Source: an uncultured Alphaproteobacteria bacterium
Lineage (GTDB): Bacteria > Pseudomonadota > Alphaproteobacteria > CAAHEQ01 > UBA3637
Direction: 5' to 3'
Length of the DNA stretch: 64,000 bases
Assembly: GCA_944392555.1 (NCBI GenBank)
Contig: CALXWZ010000002.1
Coordinates: 156,400 to 220,399, forward strand
Shown here: positions 8,678-16,256 of the stretch, in pieces
Layout: the number at the start of each line of letters is the position of its first letter
Numbering within the stretch: position 1 is the first letter of the stretch
Made by a program: the position numbers and the translations under genes
The notes under the pieces: model-generated
What the model was told of the DNA's origin: nothing
The model's input: the letters and a program-made list of their open reading frames with translations, nothing else
Database searches by the model: none

Positions 8678-9526
8678 CTATCCGAAGATAAGGAGTGCCG
8701 TATTGCCACTGATAACGGCGCAGGCAAACAACAAAAAAGCAATTTTAAACGCTTCTTTTAAAGAGCGACTCATTTTCCAAAACACAATCAACCCGACGCC
8801 GGCGTTGGCGGAAAGCCCGCCGATGAGAGCAGATATCGGTAAGATATTCTCAATATACAACTGTGTCAACCCGACGGAAATCGCACAGTTCGGAATGAGT
8901 CCGACCAGCGAAGCCATAAAAATACTCCCGATGGGATTTTGCGTGATAAACTCTTTCAGAAAAGATGTGCCCGTTAATGCCAATAAAATATTTAAAAGAT
9001 ACGAAATCAGAAAGATAAAAATTACCAGTTGCACCGTGTGAATCAGCGCCGACTTAAAAATGCCGTGATGATGGCATCCGCATTGATGATTTTCGCACAA
9101 TTCCTTAATGCCTAGCGGTTGCTTTTTTTTATGCGTATACAAGTCAATCAACAGACCGGCAAGTGTGGCAAAGCATACTTTAAACAGTATGATTTGAAAA
9201 ATAACCGTTCCCGAAATACCGGAAGAAATCATAAGTGGCAACATTTCATCCGATGTGGCCAGAAAAACGGCAATCAGTGTGCCGAGTGAGATAAGACGCG
9301 TTGCATAAAAATTGGCGCTTGCAACCGATAAACCGCATCCGCTGACGGGGGCTAAAACTGCCCCGACGAGCGGGCCGAATCTTTTTGCCGATTGAACGGC
9401 GCGTCGTATTTTAGAACGCGTGTGATGTTCAATATACTCTAAAATTAAATAAGTGGCGTATAAATATGGAATTAAATAAAGAATATCCAGCGCTGTATGA
9501 ACAGCTAAATCCAATAAAAAATACAT
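8678..9526 (-). CDS. ArsP_2-like permease (putative manganese/arsenic efflux family)
   Basis: This protein of about 282 residues has around eight hydrophobic segments and two inverted-topology halves. Each half has a small-residue/cysteine loop: GAVLAPVSGCGLSVASANFYA in the first and VGLIPNCAISVGLTQLYI in the second. These loops match the remembered ArsP_2/putative manganese transporter family. A histidine/cysteine loop, CENHQCGCHHHG, lies between the halves and could bind metal. Start choice: ATG 9526 (MYFLLDLAVH) has AAGG 8 bases upstream. A GTG at 9559 would add 11 residues. The substrate is uncertain. Confidence 0.75.
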   Translation of the reverse strand: MYFLLDLAVHTALDILYLIPYLYATYLILEYIEHHTRSKIRRAVQSAKRFGPLVGAVLAPVSGCGLSVASANFYATRLISLGTLIAVFLATSDEMLPLMISSGISGTVIFQIILFKVCFATLAGLLIDLYTHKKKQPLGIKELCENHQCGCHHHGIFKSALIHTVQLVIFIFLISYLLNILLALTGTSFLKEFITQNPIGSIFMASLVGLIPNCAISVGLTQLYIENILPISALIGGLSANAGVGLIVFWKMSRSLKEAFKIAFLLFACAVISGNTALLIFG

Positions 9527-9705
9527 TTGCAAGACCTTGTTTTTTTCTTTTTTATTCACTCATCTATATGATTTTGAAAAAAAATGCAACATTTTCTTCC
9601 GATTTTTTCCGAATTGCATAAAAAAACGGTTTCGTTTTAACTTTTTTTAAGACTTTATAACATACAAATAAGTAGGGGTTGTTTTGAAAGAAAGGATGTG
9701 AAATT

Positions 9706-10428
9706 ATGATATACGGATATATACGCGTAAGCACGGATAAACAACAGGTAGATAATCAATTTTTTGAAATACGGCGATTTGCGACACAACGGCGAATCAG
9801 AATTGATTGCTGGGTTGAAGAAACTATCAGCTCAACCAAGGATTTAAAACGCCGTAAACTCGGTCCGCTGTTAAGTCATCTGCAAAAAGGCGATATTTTA
9901 ATTACTTGCGAACTTTCGCGATTAGGGCGAAATTTATTGCAAGTGATGGGGATTTTGCACCATTGTATGAATCGGGAATGTCAGGTATGGACCATTAAGG
10001 AAAATTATCGGCTGGGGGCGGATATTCAATCAAAAGTTTTAGCATTTGCTTTCGGATTATCGGCGGAAATTGAACGCAATCTCATTTCGCAACGCACGCG
10101 GGAAGCATTGGCTCGGTTAAAAGACGAGGGCAAAAAATTGGGACGTCCTTCGGGTTCACGCAGTAAAGAGAAAAAGTTGAAAAGTCAATTTATTCAAATT
10201 AAAAAAATGTTGCGTAGCAGAACGCAAAAAGAGCAAATCGCACAGTTGATGGATGTGAGCAAATCAACACTTTATCGGTATATGAGTGAGCGTCAGTTAA
10301 ATTACTATTATCGATCGGTAAAAAGATTGCAGTATCCCGCCGTATCTGCCGATAAAACGGAAGATGCTATTTTTTCGGGGGATTCGTCTGACTGCGTAAA
10401 AATGATAAAACCCGCGGACTTGAAATAA
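9706..10428 (+). CDS. Mpi-like serine-type DNA invertase/resolvase
   Basis: This 240-residue small serine recombinase has the catalytic loop YIRVSTDKQ (Ser9), CELSRLGRN with its conserved arginines, and the dimer helix LAFAFGLSAEIERNLISQRTREALARLK. The E-helix ends at LGRPSGSRSK, and a C-terminal HTH (QKEQIAQLMDVSKSTLYRYM) follows. The stretch VWTIKENYRLGADIQSKVLAFAF is very close to what I remember of the Bacteroides master invertase Mpi, which flips many promoters. Its last 62 bp overlap the 3' end of the convergent helicase gene. A possible target is the 22-bp inverted-repeat element at 3440-3603; that link is inferred. Confidence 0.88.
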   Translation: MIYGYIRVSTDKQQVDNQFFEIRRFATQRRIRIDCWVEETISSTKDLKRRKLGPLLSHLQKGDILITCELSRLGRNLLQVMGILHHCMNRECQVWTIKENYRLGADIQSKVLAFAFGLSAEIERNLISQRTREALARLKDEGKKLGRPSGSRSKEKKLKSQFIQIKKMLRSRTQKEQIAQLMDVSKSTLYRYMSERQLNYYYRSVKRLQYPAVSADKTEDAIFSGDSSDCVKMIKPADLK

Positions 10429-11719
10429 CATCTTCGGCATTCAAAGAATCCGTTAAATACATATCTTGTGCCGTGCGTGTACGGCTGAGTGCCACATAGA
10501 GTTGCCCATGTGCAAAAGCCCCGCGATCCATATCAATCATGACGCAGTCCAGCGTTTTCCCTTGCGCTTTGTGAATGGTTAAAGCGTATCCGAGTTGCAA
10601 CGGAAATTGCGTAAATACGCCGTTCGGAATTTCCGTTACTTCATCGGTTTCCTTATTATACTCATAAATAAAACTTTCCCATGTTTCGCGTTGCACGGGA
10701 ACCAGCTTATTATTTTGTGTTAATTGAACCCAAATAATATCTTGTTCCATCCGAACAACAATACCCGTTGACCCGTTAATCCATAGTGGCGGATTGTTTT
10801 TATTGAAGATAACAAGCGCGCCTTCTTTAAGTGATAATACTTCCGGTGCGGGAGTTTCGGCTTTTTGGGTAAAGAAACCCGTTTTTTCGGCTGAAAAAGT
10901 CATGACTTGACCGGGTAACGCATTGAGTTTTGTGCGATTGATTTGTTCGGCGGTAAACTTGTAAGGTGTGATTGTTACATAGGGCGTTGTATCGTTAAAG
11001 GGAGCCGTTTTTAATCGGTTAAAAAACGAAAGTGTTTCGTTGAGGTGACGCTGATGCCGTAAATTGATTAAGTTTTTCAACAGCATTTGATCGTTTTGGC
11101 GATAGACGGTTGTGAAAATTACCGTTGAGAAATTTCCCTTTTTAAAAGCAAGGGAATCAAAGAAATAAACGTCGGTATATCCGTATCGGGCGCGAAAAAT
11201 CGGATAAGCCGACTTTTTGATAACGGGTGGCAGTTGGCATAAATCGCCGATTAAAAGAATTTGCAAGCCCCCGAACGGTAAGAGATTTCCACGGGCCTGT
11301 TGCGCCAAAAAGTGAACGGCATCCAGCATATCGGGTCTGATCATAGAGGCTTCATCAATAATCAGGATATCCGTTTTTCGTAAGATATTGGCTGTTTTTC
11401 GGGAAAGTTCCAATTCTTCGGGAATGAAAAAATCTTTAGGCGGTAGACGAAAGAGTGAATGAAGTGTCACCCCGCCGATATGCAATGCGGCCAGCGCTGT
11501 CGGAGAGGTAATCCGTATTCGTTTTTTAGAATGGGCTTGCAAGTAGCGAATAAATGTAGATTTACCGGTTCCGGCTTGACCTTGGACAAAAAAAGAGTTT
11601 TGGGTTGTTTCAATCTGATGAAATAAATCAGCTTGCACGGCATCCAAAGCGAATTCCGGTAAGATTTGGGTGAGGGCATTTAAATTTGTTTGTTTTGCTG
11701 TTTTATCGGATGATTTCAT
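10367..11719 (-). CDS. Pif1/RecD-like superfamily 1 helicase
   Basis: The 450-residue SF1B ATPase has motif I QGQAGTGKST (about residues 45-55), motif II DILIIDEASM, motif III LLIGDLCQLPP, an arginine-finger segment FTTVYRQND, and the C-terminal RecD/Pif1 motifs GYALTIHKAQGKTLD and LYVALSRTR. Such helicases unwind DNA or remove G-quadruplexes and R-loops; the partner is not visible. The gene ends inside the convergent recombinase gene. There is no ribosome site before ATG 11719, and the promoter -10 ends 7 bases upstream, so the mRNA may be leaderless. Confidence 0.9.
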   Translation of the reverse strand: MKSSDKTAKQTNLNALTQILPEFALDAVQADLFHQIETTQNSFFVQGQAGTGKSTFIRYLQAHSKKRIRITSPTALAALHIGGVTLHSLFRLPPKDFFIPEELELSRKTANILRKTDILIIDEASMIRPDMLDAVHFLAQQARGNLLPFGGLQILLIGDLCQLPPVIKKSAYPIFRARYGYTDVYFFDSLAFKKGNFSTVIFTTVYRQNDQMLLKNLINLRHQRHLNETLSFFNRLKTAPFNDTTPYVTITPYKFTAEQINRTKLNALPGQVMTFSAEKTGFFTQKAETPAPEVLSLKEGALVIFNKNNPPLWINGSTGIVVRMEQDIIWVQLTQNNKLVPVQRETWESFIYEYNKETDEVTEIPNGVFTQFPLQLGYALTIHKAQGKTLDCVMIDMDRGAFAHGQLYVALSRTRTAQDMYLTDSLNAEDVISSPRVLSFLRSQTNPPKK

Positions 11720-11726
11720 GCTGAGA

Positions 11727-11755
11727 AGTGTAGCGTTTTTTTATGTAGTCGTCAA
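11727..11755 (-). promoter_or_regulatory. Promoter of the helicase gene, predicting a leaderless mRNA
   Basis: Minus strand TTGACG (11750-11755), 17-bp spacer, TACACT (11727-11732). Only 7 bases separate the -10 from ATG 11719, so transcription should start at or next to the start codon. Confidence 0.65.
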
Positions 11756-11794
11756 ATCATTTCGCTTCCCAAAACAGAGAAATGAAATGTTTGG

Positions 11795-11823
11795 TTGAAA
11801 CGAATTTTAAAATCGTGTAAAAT
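11795..11823 (+). promoter_or_regulatory. Promoter of the membrane protein/ECF sigma operon
   Basis: TTGAAA (11795-11800), 17-bp spacer, TAAAAT (11818-11823), about 50 bp before ATG 11880. It looks like a housekeeping rather than an ECF-type promoter. Confidence 0.5.
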
Positions 11824-11879
11824 AAAATGAACAAAGCAAAAAAAAATTCGTTTTTAGTGAGTGAAGGAGATGACGAACG

Positions 11880-12164
11880 ATGTCAGATATTTCTACACTT
11901 ATTCGCGAAGCAAAGCCGTTATATTTCAGGCGAAAGAAGCGTCGGCAACGGTTAAAGGTTGTGAGCGCGATTGCCGGATGTTTTACGGTTACGTTATTAT
12001 TGGCGGGTATGCCGGTTCAACACCGCGCAACGGTTGATATGAATGAATTTTATACCTATTTATATGATGATTCATCGTATCGGACGTTGATGGGTGAGAG
12101 TGATACGTTGATGGCCGAAAGTGATTGGATGGCAAAAGAATATATGTTGGCACAGGTGATGTAA
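11880..12164 (+). CDS. Small single-pass membrane protein, candidate anti-sigma factor
   Basis: The 94-residue protein has a basic cytoplasmic N terminus of about 28 residues (RRKKRRQR), one membrane helix (VVSAIAGCFTVTLLLAGM) and a short periplasmic tail rich in Asp, Ser and Met. It directly precedes an ECF sigma gene (TAATG overlap at 12162-12166) and a Spy/CpxP-like gene. Its size, topology and neighbours resemble CnrY/NccY-type anti-sigma factors, which hold the sigma through a short N-terminal segment. I see no sequence motif that proves this. GGAG lies 9 bases before the ATG. Confidence 0.65.
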   Translation: MSDISTLIREAKPLYFRRKKRRQRLKVVSAIAGCFTVTLLLAGMPVQHRATVDMNEFYTYLYDDSSYRTLMGESDTLMAESDWMAKEYMLAQVM

Positions 12165-12658
12165 TGCAGGCTCTTCTGGAAGAAAACCGTTCACGTATTC
12201 GCGCAATTATTCGCAAAATGACGGGATCTTATAATGAAGATCTTGAACAGGAAGTTTGTCTGAAAGTATGGGCAAATCGTGAGCGGTATACGGAAGAAGG
12301 AAAGTTTAAGGCATTTATTTCATTGTTGACGGCGAATATTTGTCGTGATTATTTTCGGGCGGGATCATTCAAAACAACGGCATTATCCGTCTCGGCGGAG
12401 AGTGTGGGTGAAGTGGCAGATGAACAGCGTTCACAAGAAGAAATTGCCGATACGAAATTACGGCAGAAAATTATCTTGAAAGCGGTTGATTCATTGCCGG
12501 CAAAAATGCGTGATGTTGTTGTTTATTATGAGTTTGAAGAGATGAGCTATGAAGAAATAGCCGCACGTTTGAAAATCTCTGTCGGGACGGTGAAATCCCG
12601 ATTATTTACGGCTCGGAATATTTTGAACGAAAAATTATCTTATTTGAAAGGAGACTGA
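12164..12658 (+). CDS. ECF-family RNA polymerase sigma factor
   Basis: This sigma factor of about 164 residues has only regions 2 and 4. Region 2 spans the N-terminal half, with YNEDLEQEVCLKVWANRERY and LLTANICRDYFRAG. Region 4 is LPAKMRDVVVYYEFEEMSYEEIAARLKISVGTVKSRLFTARN, a clear sigma-70 region 4 helix-turn-helix. The chosen start is ATG 12164 (MQALLEEN), which overlaps the stop of the membrane protein and implies translational coupling. An in-frame upstream extension to 12125 has no ribosome site. The neighbours suggest control by the upstream membrane protein and an envelope or metal signal. Confidence 0.92.
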   Translation: MQALLEENRSRIRAIIRKMTGSYNEDLEQEVCLKVWANRERYTEEGKFKAFISLLTANICRDYFRAGSFKTTALSVSAESVGEVADEQRSQEEIADTKLRQKIILKAVDSLPAKMRDVVVYYEFEEMSYEEIAARLKISVGTVKSRLFTARNILNEKLSYLKGD

Positions 12659-12659
12659 C

Positions 12660-13175
12660 ATGAAAACATTATTAGGATTAACGGCAGGAACGATACTTTT
12701 ATCATCCGTTGCGATGGCGCAGGAAGCAAAGCCTGAAATGCCGAACGATATGCCTCCGCCTCCGCCGATGGCAGATGAAATGCGTCCGGGAGCCCCGGAA
12801 GCATTGCCGAAAGCTGATGCCGAAAAGCTTGAAAAGCGGATGAAAGCGCAAAAAGAACGGTTTGAAAAACGGTTAAACTTAACGCCGGAGCAAAAGGAAA
12901 AGATTGAAGCGTTACACGAAAAGACAAAAGCGGAAATGAAGCCGATTATGGATGAAATGAAAACATTGCGTGAAAAAGCCGATGCCATTCGTGAAAACAG
13001 CAAAAAGGAGTTTGAAGCCGTTTTAACGGATGAGCAAAGAGAAATTTTAAAAACCATGCATAAAGAGCGTATGGAGAAAAAAGGCCCGAAGTATGACAAG
13101 AAGATGAAAGGGGATCGGCGTATGGAAAGAAAGAAAAGAACGCGTCCCGCTTCGCCGGCAACAGATAATGAATAA
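12660..13175 (+). CDS. Periplasmic Spy/CpxP-like protein (LTxxQ repeats)
   Basis: The 171-residue protein has a signal peptide (cleavage near SSVAMA-QEA), a proline/methionine-rich spacer, then an all-helical charged domain with two LTxxQ-type motifs, LTPEQKEKIEALH and LTDEQREIL. This is the pattern of Spy/CpxP chaperones and CnrX-type metal sensors. The C-terminal 40 residues are very basic (KKMKGDRRMERKKRTR). It starts one base after the sigma stop, so the three genes form an operon. It is likely a periplasmic chaperone or signal sensor for the sigma system. Which of these is not decidable from sequence. Confidence 0.85.
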   Translation: MKTLLGLTAGTILLSSVAMAQEAKPEMPNDMPPPPPMADEMRPGAPEALPKADAEKLEKRMKAQKERFEKRLNLTPEQKEKIEALHEKTKAEMKPIMDEMKTLREKADAIRENSKKEFEAVLTDEQREILKTMHKERMEKKGPKYDKKMKGDRRMERKKRTRPASPATDNE

Positions 13176-13213
13176 TATATCGTTCGGAAACGAATAATGT
13201 ATCGTTCAAAAGG

Positions 13214-13248
13214 AAAGAGAAAGGAAAAAATCCTTTCTCTTTTTTTGT
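13214..13248 (+). terminator. Terminator of the ECF sigma operon
   Basis: A perfect 12-bp stem AAAGAGAAAGGA/TCCTTTCTCTTT (13214-13225 with 13231-13242), a 5-base A loop, then a U-run. Confidence 0.88.
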
Positions 13249-13291
13249 ATCAGGCGATGTAAGTTTTTTTTGAAAAAAAAAGAATAAAAAT

Positions 13292-13337
13292 TCTTGCTCT
13301 TAATGAAAAAAAGGAATACTCTAAAATAAGAGCAAGA
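13292..13337 (+). promoter_or_regulatory. Promoter bracketed by an 11-bp inverted repeat
   Basis: TTGCTC (13294-13299), 17-bp spacer, TACTCT (13317-13322). The perfect inverted repeat TCTTGCTCTTA (13292-13302)/TAAGAGCAAGA (13327-13337) overlaps the -35 and the predicted start region. This placement suits an operator bound by a dimeric repressor. Confidence 0.55.
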
Positions 13338-13363
13338 GTTAAAAATAAAAAAAGGAGGCGCAC

Positions 13364-13999
13364 ATGGTGAAAGTCATCCGTAAAATAAAACGTAATACAG
13401 CCCGTATGATTGTAAAACATAGAATGTGTCGAAACGGGAAATTAACGATTGCGCGCGATAAACTGCGTCGGAAAAGAATGAGCTGTTTTTTACTGACGCT
13501 TGCTTTTCTGCTTTTAGTTATTCCGGGATTTGTTATGTTGCGTCATCGTATATCAACGATTATGACGGAGTCGGAAACAACCGCACAAAATCAGGAATTA
13601 TATACGGTCGGCACAATTATTTACCGCCATTTGCACGGGTATCCGACGTATTGTCGCAAAAAGGGATATACACTTAAAAATTACGTAAAAGTATTTATTG
13701 ATACGCACGAAGATGATTTGGTGGCATTTGACTTAATTTCTCGGGAAAATGGATTGACACCGAATACGGTGATTTCCGAAATTAAAAATGCTTTTTCTCC
13801 CGTTGTGCAAAAATCCATCGGAAAAGAATTTGGCAGAATACGTCAACGCGGGCTTATGACGCAAGATAATCAGCCGATAAAAACAGATGTGCAGATATGC
13901 CGATACTTGGATGAAAACACACGCGATTGGCTCCAAACGGCAAAAAAAGCCGATATAGAGCAGATTCATACATTTGCAAAATCGTTTTCGGAAGACTAA
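13364..13999 (+). CDS. Single-pass membrane protein of unknown function
   Basis: The 211-residue protein has a basic N terminus (many Lys/Arg to about residue 42), one membrane helix (SCFLLTLAFLLLVIPGFVML) and a soluble C-terminal domain of about 150 residues. I do not recognise the family. The start ATG 13364 follows an ideal AGGAGG at 13353-13358. The gene has its own promoter with an inverted repeat and is followed by the esterase gene on the same strand, so co-transcription is possible. Confidence 0.75.
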   Translation: MVKVIRKIKRNTARMIVKHRMCRNGKLTIARDKLRRKRMSCFLLTLAFLLLVIPGFVMLRHRISTIMTESETTAQNQELYTVGTIIYRHLHGYPTYCRKKGYTLKNYVKVFIDTHEDDLVAFDLISRENGLTPNTVISEIKNAFSPVVQKSIGKEFGRIRQRGLMTQDNQPIKTDVQICRYLDENTRDWLQTAKKADIEQIHTFAKSFSED

Positions 14000-14045
14000 A
14001 TAAAAAAAGCACCGAGCGGTGACAAAATTAAGAAGTGGGGGATAA

Positions 14046-14732
14046 ATGAAAAAAGTATGGGTTACTTTGGTGTTGGTGATATGTGTGCTTATGGGGTCTG
14101 TTGGCGCTTATGCCGGCGAAACGTATCGCTTGATGGTATTCGGAGATAGTTTAAGCGCCGGGTATCGGTTAAAAAAGAATGAATCATTTGCATCGCAGTT
14201 GCAGGATGCTCTATTGGAAAAAGGGTATACGCAAGTTGAAATTATCAATGAAAGCCGTAGCGGTGAGACAACGGGCGGTGGTTTGCGACGGCAAAGTGTC
14301 GCTTTGAAAAAAAAGCCGAATGCCGTTCTTTTGGAATTAGGCATCAATGATGTGTTGCGTGGCGAAAGTATTGCACGGATTACGCAAAATTTATCTGAGT
14401 TAATTGAAAATTTTCAAGATGATGATATAGCGGTTTTGTTGGCAGGGATGAAAGCTCCGCCGATAACGGAACCCGCTTACGCTCGACAATTTGAGCAAAT
14501 GTATCAATCTCTGGCGCGCAAATATCGGATAAAACTCTATCCGTTTTTCATGCAAGCCATTTTTCAAAATGCCGGCGGTTCGTATGAAAAAGCCATGCCG
14601 TATTTAAAAGCGGATAAAGCGCATCCGACAAGTGAGGGCGTTTCTTTGATGGTTGCGGATATTTTGCCGACGGTGATTTCATTTTTAAATCAGCAAGGTG
14701 TTCGCCCAAGCGATAAAAATAACATCAAATAA
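14046..14732 (+). CDS. Secreted GDSL/SGNH esterase (TesA-like arylesterase)
   Basis: The 228-residue protein has a signal peptide (cleavage near GAYA-GETY). The four SGNH blocks are present: block I FGDSLSAGY (nucleophile Ser), block II GGG around ETTGGGLRRQ, block III LGINDVLRG (Asn) and block V DKAHPTSEG (Asp and His). The family hydrolyses aryl and acyl esters and lysophospholipids, usually in the periplasm. The order and spacing match the TesA/arylesterase group. The nearest upstream gene is 47 bp away. Confidence 0.92.
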   Translation: MKKVWVTLVLVICVLMGSVGAYAGETYRLMVFGDSLSAGYRLKKNESFASQLQDALLEKGYTQVEIINESRSGETTGGGLRRQSVALKKKPNAVLLELGINDVLRGESIARITQNLSELIENFQDDDIAVLLAGMKAPPITEPAYARQFEQMYQSLARKYRIKLYPFFMQAIFQNAGGSYEKAMPYLKADKAHPTSEGVSLMVADILPTVISFLNQQGVRPSDKNNIK

Positions 14733-14907
14733 GACACAGGTGTTTTTTTAGTGTGATAAGAAAACTTATTCGGACTGTTTACAGGGGAAATGATGGTGCC
14801 GATTTTGTGGCATTTTCAGTTTGGCATGTGATGCGGTGTTCTGTTTATGCCCTATTTTTTTTATAAAATATCGACCATAGAAAAATGAAAAAATTTACCG
14901 AAAATAG

Positions 14908-14936
14908 TTGAAAAAACAAAATCCATGTGCTAATAT
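14908..14936 (+). promoter_or_regulatory. Promoter of the small lipoprotein gene
   Basis: TTGAAA (14908-14913), 17-bp spacer, TAATAT (14931-14936), 45 bp before ATG 14981. Confidence 0.65.
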
Positions 14937-14980
14937 AATGTCTGTGTTGGTTAATCAAATCTGAAAAAGGAGACCTTTTT

Positions 14981-15271
14981 ATGAAAAAAATCGCTGTTTT
15001 AGCAGTTGCATGCTCTGTTTTGGCCGGTTGCTCTTACTTGGGTGAGCCGGAATCATATACGGTTGTTGATGAAGTGACAACACCGGTTGCTGAACCGGCT
15101 CCCGCACCGATGCCGGCGCCTGTTGTTGCTCCTATGATGGTTCGTCCGGTGGCAACGTGTGGTTGTTGCACGCGAACAAATGTTTGTGGCACGGGTGCCT
15201 GCCAAATCAATCCGGGTGTTGCAGGTCCGTTAGTTATCAATATTCCGCCTCAAACGGTATGTGTGCAATAA
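14981..15271 (+). CDS. Small Pro/Ala/Cys-rich lipoprotein
   Basis: The 96-residue protein has a lipoprotein signal with lipobox LAGC (Cys18). A Pro/Ala/Val-rich stretch (APAPMPAPVVAP) and a short cysteine cluster (CGCCTRTNVC...C) follow. It would be an outer-membrane lipoprotein with a disulfide-rich tail. The family is not recognised. AAGGAG lies before the ATG, and a strong terminator makes it a single-gene unit. Confidence 0.8.
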   Translation: MKKIAVLAVACSVLAGCSYLGEPESYTVVDEVTTPVAEPAPAPMPAPVVAPMMVRPVATCGCCTRTNVCGTGACQINPGVAGPLVINIPPQTVCVQ

Positions 15272-15324
15272 TCTGAACTGATTATTTCAACAGATACTTT
15301 TTGATTATTGTTGGAAAGGAATGA

Positions 15325-15357
15325 AAAGGCTTGCCTTATCGGGCAGGCCTTTTTTTA
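15325..15357 (+). terminator. Terminator of the lipoprotein gene
   Basis: The stem AAAGGCTTGCC/GGCAGGCCTTT has one G-U pair and a short loop around 15336-15341, followed by a run of T. Confidence 0.9.
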
Positions 15358-15504
15358 TTTATGTGTAGTCCTATGGTAAAGGAGGCTCAAACGATTTATT
15401 GTTTTGAGGGATAAGTATGCTGAAAAACGGCGTAATCGTTATGGTAATTGTGATTGAATAAGGGTATTATTTATTGTGCATAATCAAAAAGAACGGTTTT
15501 CGGA

Positions 15505-16251
15505 TTATTCACGAATATAAAGAAGTTTTTCGGAAATTTTAGCAAATAAAAAAGGGCGTCTGTCAAAAGGCGAAGGGGTGTGGCGTCGAATACATTTTGC
15601 TCGGCAAGAAATCTCGTCATTTGCAAAGAAATTCAATAAGTCGGGAAGGTGACGGTAAGTAATTCGGTATGCTTTGCCGACGGGAGGTTTTACGGTGTTT
15701 AAGTTATTAAAATCATCTAAGAAATGTATTTCTTCAAACGCAGTGGCAAACGTTTTGCTTAACAGCCAAAGTGACTTCGGTGTATATTTTGAACAAAATT
15801 CATTGCCGGATTGCAGTGTTCCGATATGAAATAAACTGATGCCTGTGCAGTGGGCAACGTCTTTTCCGAAAAGTCGCTGAAATACGGCATTTACGTAAGG
15901 CTCGGTTTGATGAGTATAAATGCAAATTTCATTTTTCTGAGCGAGCATTTCTAATGCTTTTAAAAGAGGTTGGTTGGGCTGAATGGATGAATAATCGATT
16001 GCACCGGCAAACTTTTCCGTTATTTCTTGATAGGGTAGATGATATTTGCGTGAAGTATTGAGTGTTAAATTATAAAGATGGTTAAATTTGCGTTGTCGAA
16101 TATAGAAAATTCCCCGTTTTAAAACAGAAACGGGGAATTGATAATTTTTTCCCACCGAGAGAAATGCTTGCGCCCAATTTTCGGCAGAGATTGATTTTTG
16201 CGCATACAGAACATTATCACAACCAATCGCAAATAATCTGTTTGCGCTCAT
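15505..16251 (-). CDS. HAD-superfamily protein lacking the nucleophile Asp
   Basis: The 248-residue protein has the frame of a pyrimidine 5'-nucleotidase-type HAD. Motif I reads FAIGCDNVLY where the family has FDLDNTLY, so Gly10 replaces the nucleophile Asp, while Asp12 remains. Motif II is ICIYTHQ (Thr), a motif III lysine is likely in YTPKSLW, and motif IV is HFLDDFNNL. It is probably a non-catalytic or altered HAD protein. The start ATG 16251 is 5 bp after the stop of the upstream gene, so the two form an operon. There is no signal peptide. The role is unknown. Confidence 0.7.
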   Translation of the reverse strand: MSANRLFAIGCDNVLYAQKSISAENWAQAFLSVGKNYQFPVSVLKRGIFYIRQRKFNHLYNLTLNTSRKYHLPYQEITEKFAGAIDYSSIQPNQPLLKALEMLAQKNEICIYTHQTEPYVNAVFQRLFGKDVAHCTGISLFHIGTLQSGNEFCSKYTPKSLWLLSKTFATAFEEIHFLDDFNNLNTVKPPVGKAYRITYRHLPDLLNFFANDEISCRAKCIRRHTPSPFDRRPFLFAKISEKLLYIRE

Positions 16252-16256
16252 ATTGC

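Noticed and set aside
8432..9041. Rightward open frames after pgm
   Set aside because: They run opposite the permease gene, cross the pgm terminator and show no recognisable protein.
10320..10428. Frameshifted or extended recombinase C terminus
   Set aside because: The last residues simply lie in the overlap with the helicase gene; the invertase core and HTH are complete before it.
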